DNA from: Bacillota bacterium
Lineage (GTDB): Bacteria > Bacillota > Limnochordia > Limnochordales > ZCTH02-B6
Length of the DNA: 6,594 nucleotides
Direction: 5' to 3'
Assembly: GCA_003387805.1 (NCBI GenBank)
Contig: QGSR01000109.1
Span: 1-6,594, forward strand
Position 1 is the stretch's first letter; the number at the start of each line of letters is the position of its first letter. Under the pieces are notes generated by a model. That model searched no databases, was not told the origin of the DNA, and saw only the letters and a list, made by a program, of their open reading frames with translations. A program made the translations under genes and the position numbers. This document shows positions 6,332 to 6,594 of this stretch, piece by piece.

Positions 6332-6594
6332 GAATTCTCGTCGTCACCAACGGCCACGGCGAGGATCAACTGGCGGTCTGCCTCGTGGACGCCGTCCGCG
6401 AGCGCTGGCCGTGGTTTCGCATCGAGGCGATTCCGCTGGTGGGCGAAGGCGCCCGCCTGCGGGCCGCTGGCATCGCGGTGCCGGGCCCGAGGGTGCGGGT
6501 GCCTTCGGGCGGCATGGTGCGGCCGCAGATCCGCACCGTGGTGCGGGATCTGCGCGCGGGCCTGCTGGGCCAGTTCCGGCGGCAGCTGCGGTTT
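6328..6594 (+). CDS. Lipid-A-disaccharide synthase-related protein, TIGR03492-like (3' end outside window)
   Basis: Only the first 89 codons are present and no stop occurs before the window ends. The visible part has NGHGED at residues 8-13, PLVGEGARLRAAGI around 36-49, PGP at 52-54, RVPSGG near 57-62 and RDLRAGLLGQ near 73-82. This arrangement matches what I recall of the TIGR03492 family, known from cyanobacteria and Deinococcus and distantly related to LpxB (GT-B fold, N-terminal acceptor-binding domain). The start GTG overlaps the previous stop by 4 bases (GTGA); the nearby ribosome binding site is weak, so translation is probably coupled. The family has no established reaction that I know of. 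Lying after two LpxB-type genes, it is likely to serve a glycolipid step at the inner membrane, which is inference. Confidence 0.75.
   Translation, partial: MRILVVTNGHGEDQLAVCLVDAVRERWPWFRIEAIPLVGEGARLRAAGIAVPGPRVRVPSGGMVRPQIRTVVRDLRAGLLGQFRRQLRF

Overview
This window is one strand of a tightly packed lipid A (endotoxin) biosynthesis operon from a very GC-rich bacterium. All eight genes lie on the + strand. In order they are lpxC (left-edge gene, start uncertain), a sugar-1-phosphate nucleotidylyltransferase, fabZ, lpxA, lpxI, lpxB, an LpxB-like glycosyltransferase-fold protein, and the 5' part of a second LpxB-related gene that runs off the right edge. There is no intergenic stretch longer than about 5 bases, and I see no RNA gene, mobile element, CRISPR array, promoter or terminator.

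Organism (inference): the cell must be diderm and make lipid A. The UDP-diacylglucosamine hydrolase is LpxI (DUF1009), not the LpxH of E. coli. The compact lpxC-fabZ-lpxA-lpxI-lpxB order resembles what I recall of the outer-membrane gene clusters of diderm Bacillota (Negativicutes, Halanaerobiales, Limnochordia). The high GC, frequent GTG/TTG starts and strong GGAGG-type ribosome binding sites make a Limnochordia-like lineage my best guess. Protein phylogeny would be needed to settle it.

How the genes work together: LpxA acylates UDP-GlcNAc at the 3-OH. LpxC deacetylates the product. LpxD, not in this window and probably upstream, would add the second acyl chain. LpxI cleaves UDP-2,3-diacylglucosamine to lipid X and UMP. 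LpxB joins lipid X to another UDP-2,3-diacylglucosamine to give the lipid A disaccharide. FabZ works at the 3-hydroxyacyl-ACP branch point shared by LpxA, LpxD and fatty acid elongation. LpxK, the Kdo transferase and MsbA are not seen.

What does not fit the textbook pathway: (1) a nucleotidylyltransferase with a C-terminal left-handed beta-helix sits between lpxC and fabZ; (2) three LpxB-fold proteins lie in tandem, the last two divergent, suggesting an additional glycolipid step; (3) LpxI carries Glu where I recall the functionally critical Asp225 of Caulobacter LpxI, and its surrounding motif is altered; (4) LpxA has Met in place of the usually conserved His144 (E. coli numbering). All reading frames are otherwise intact.
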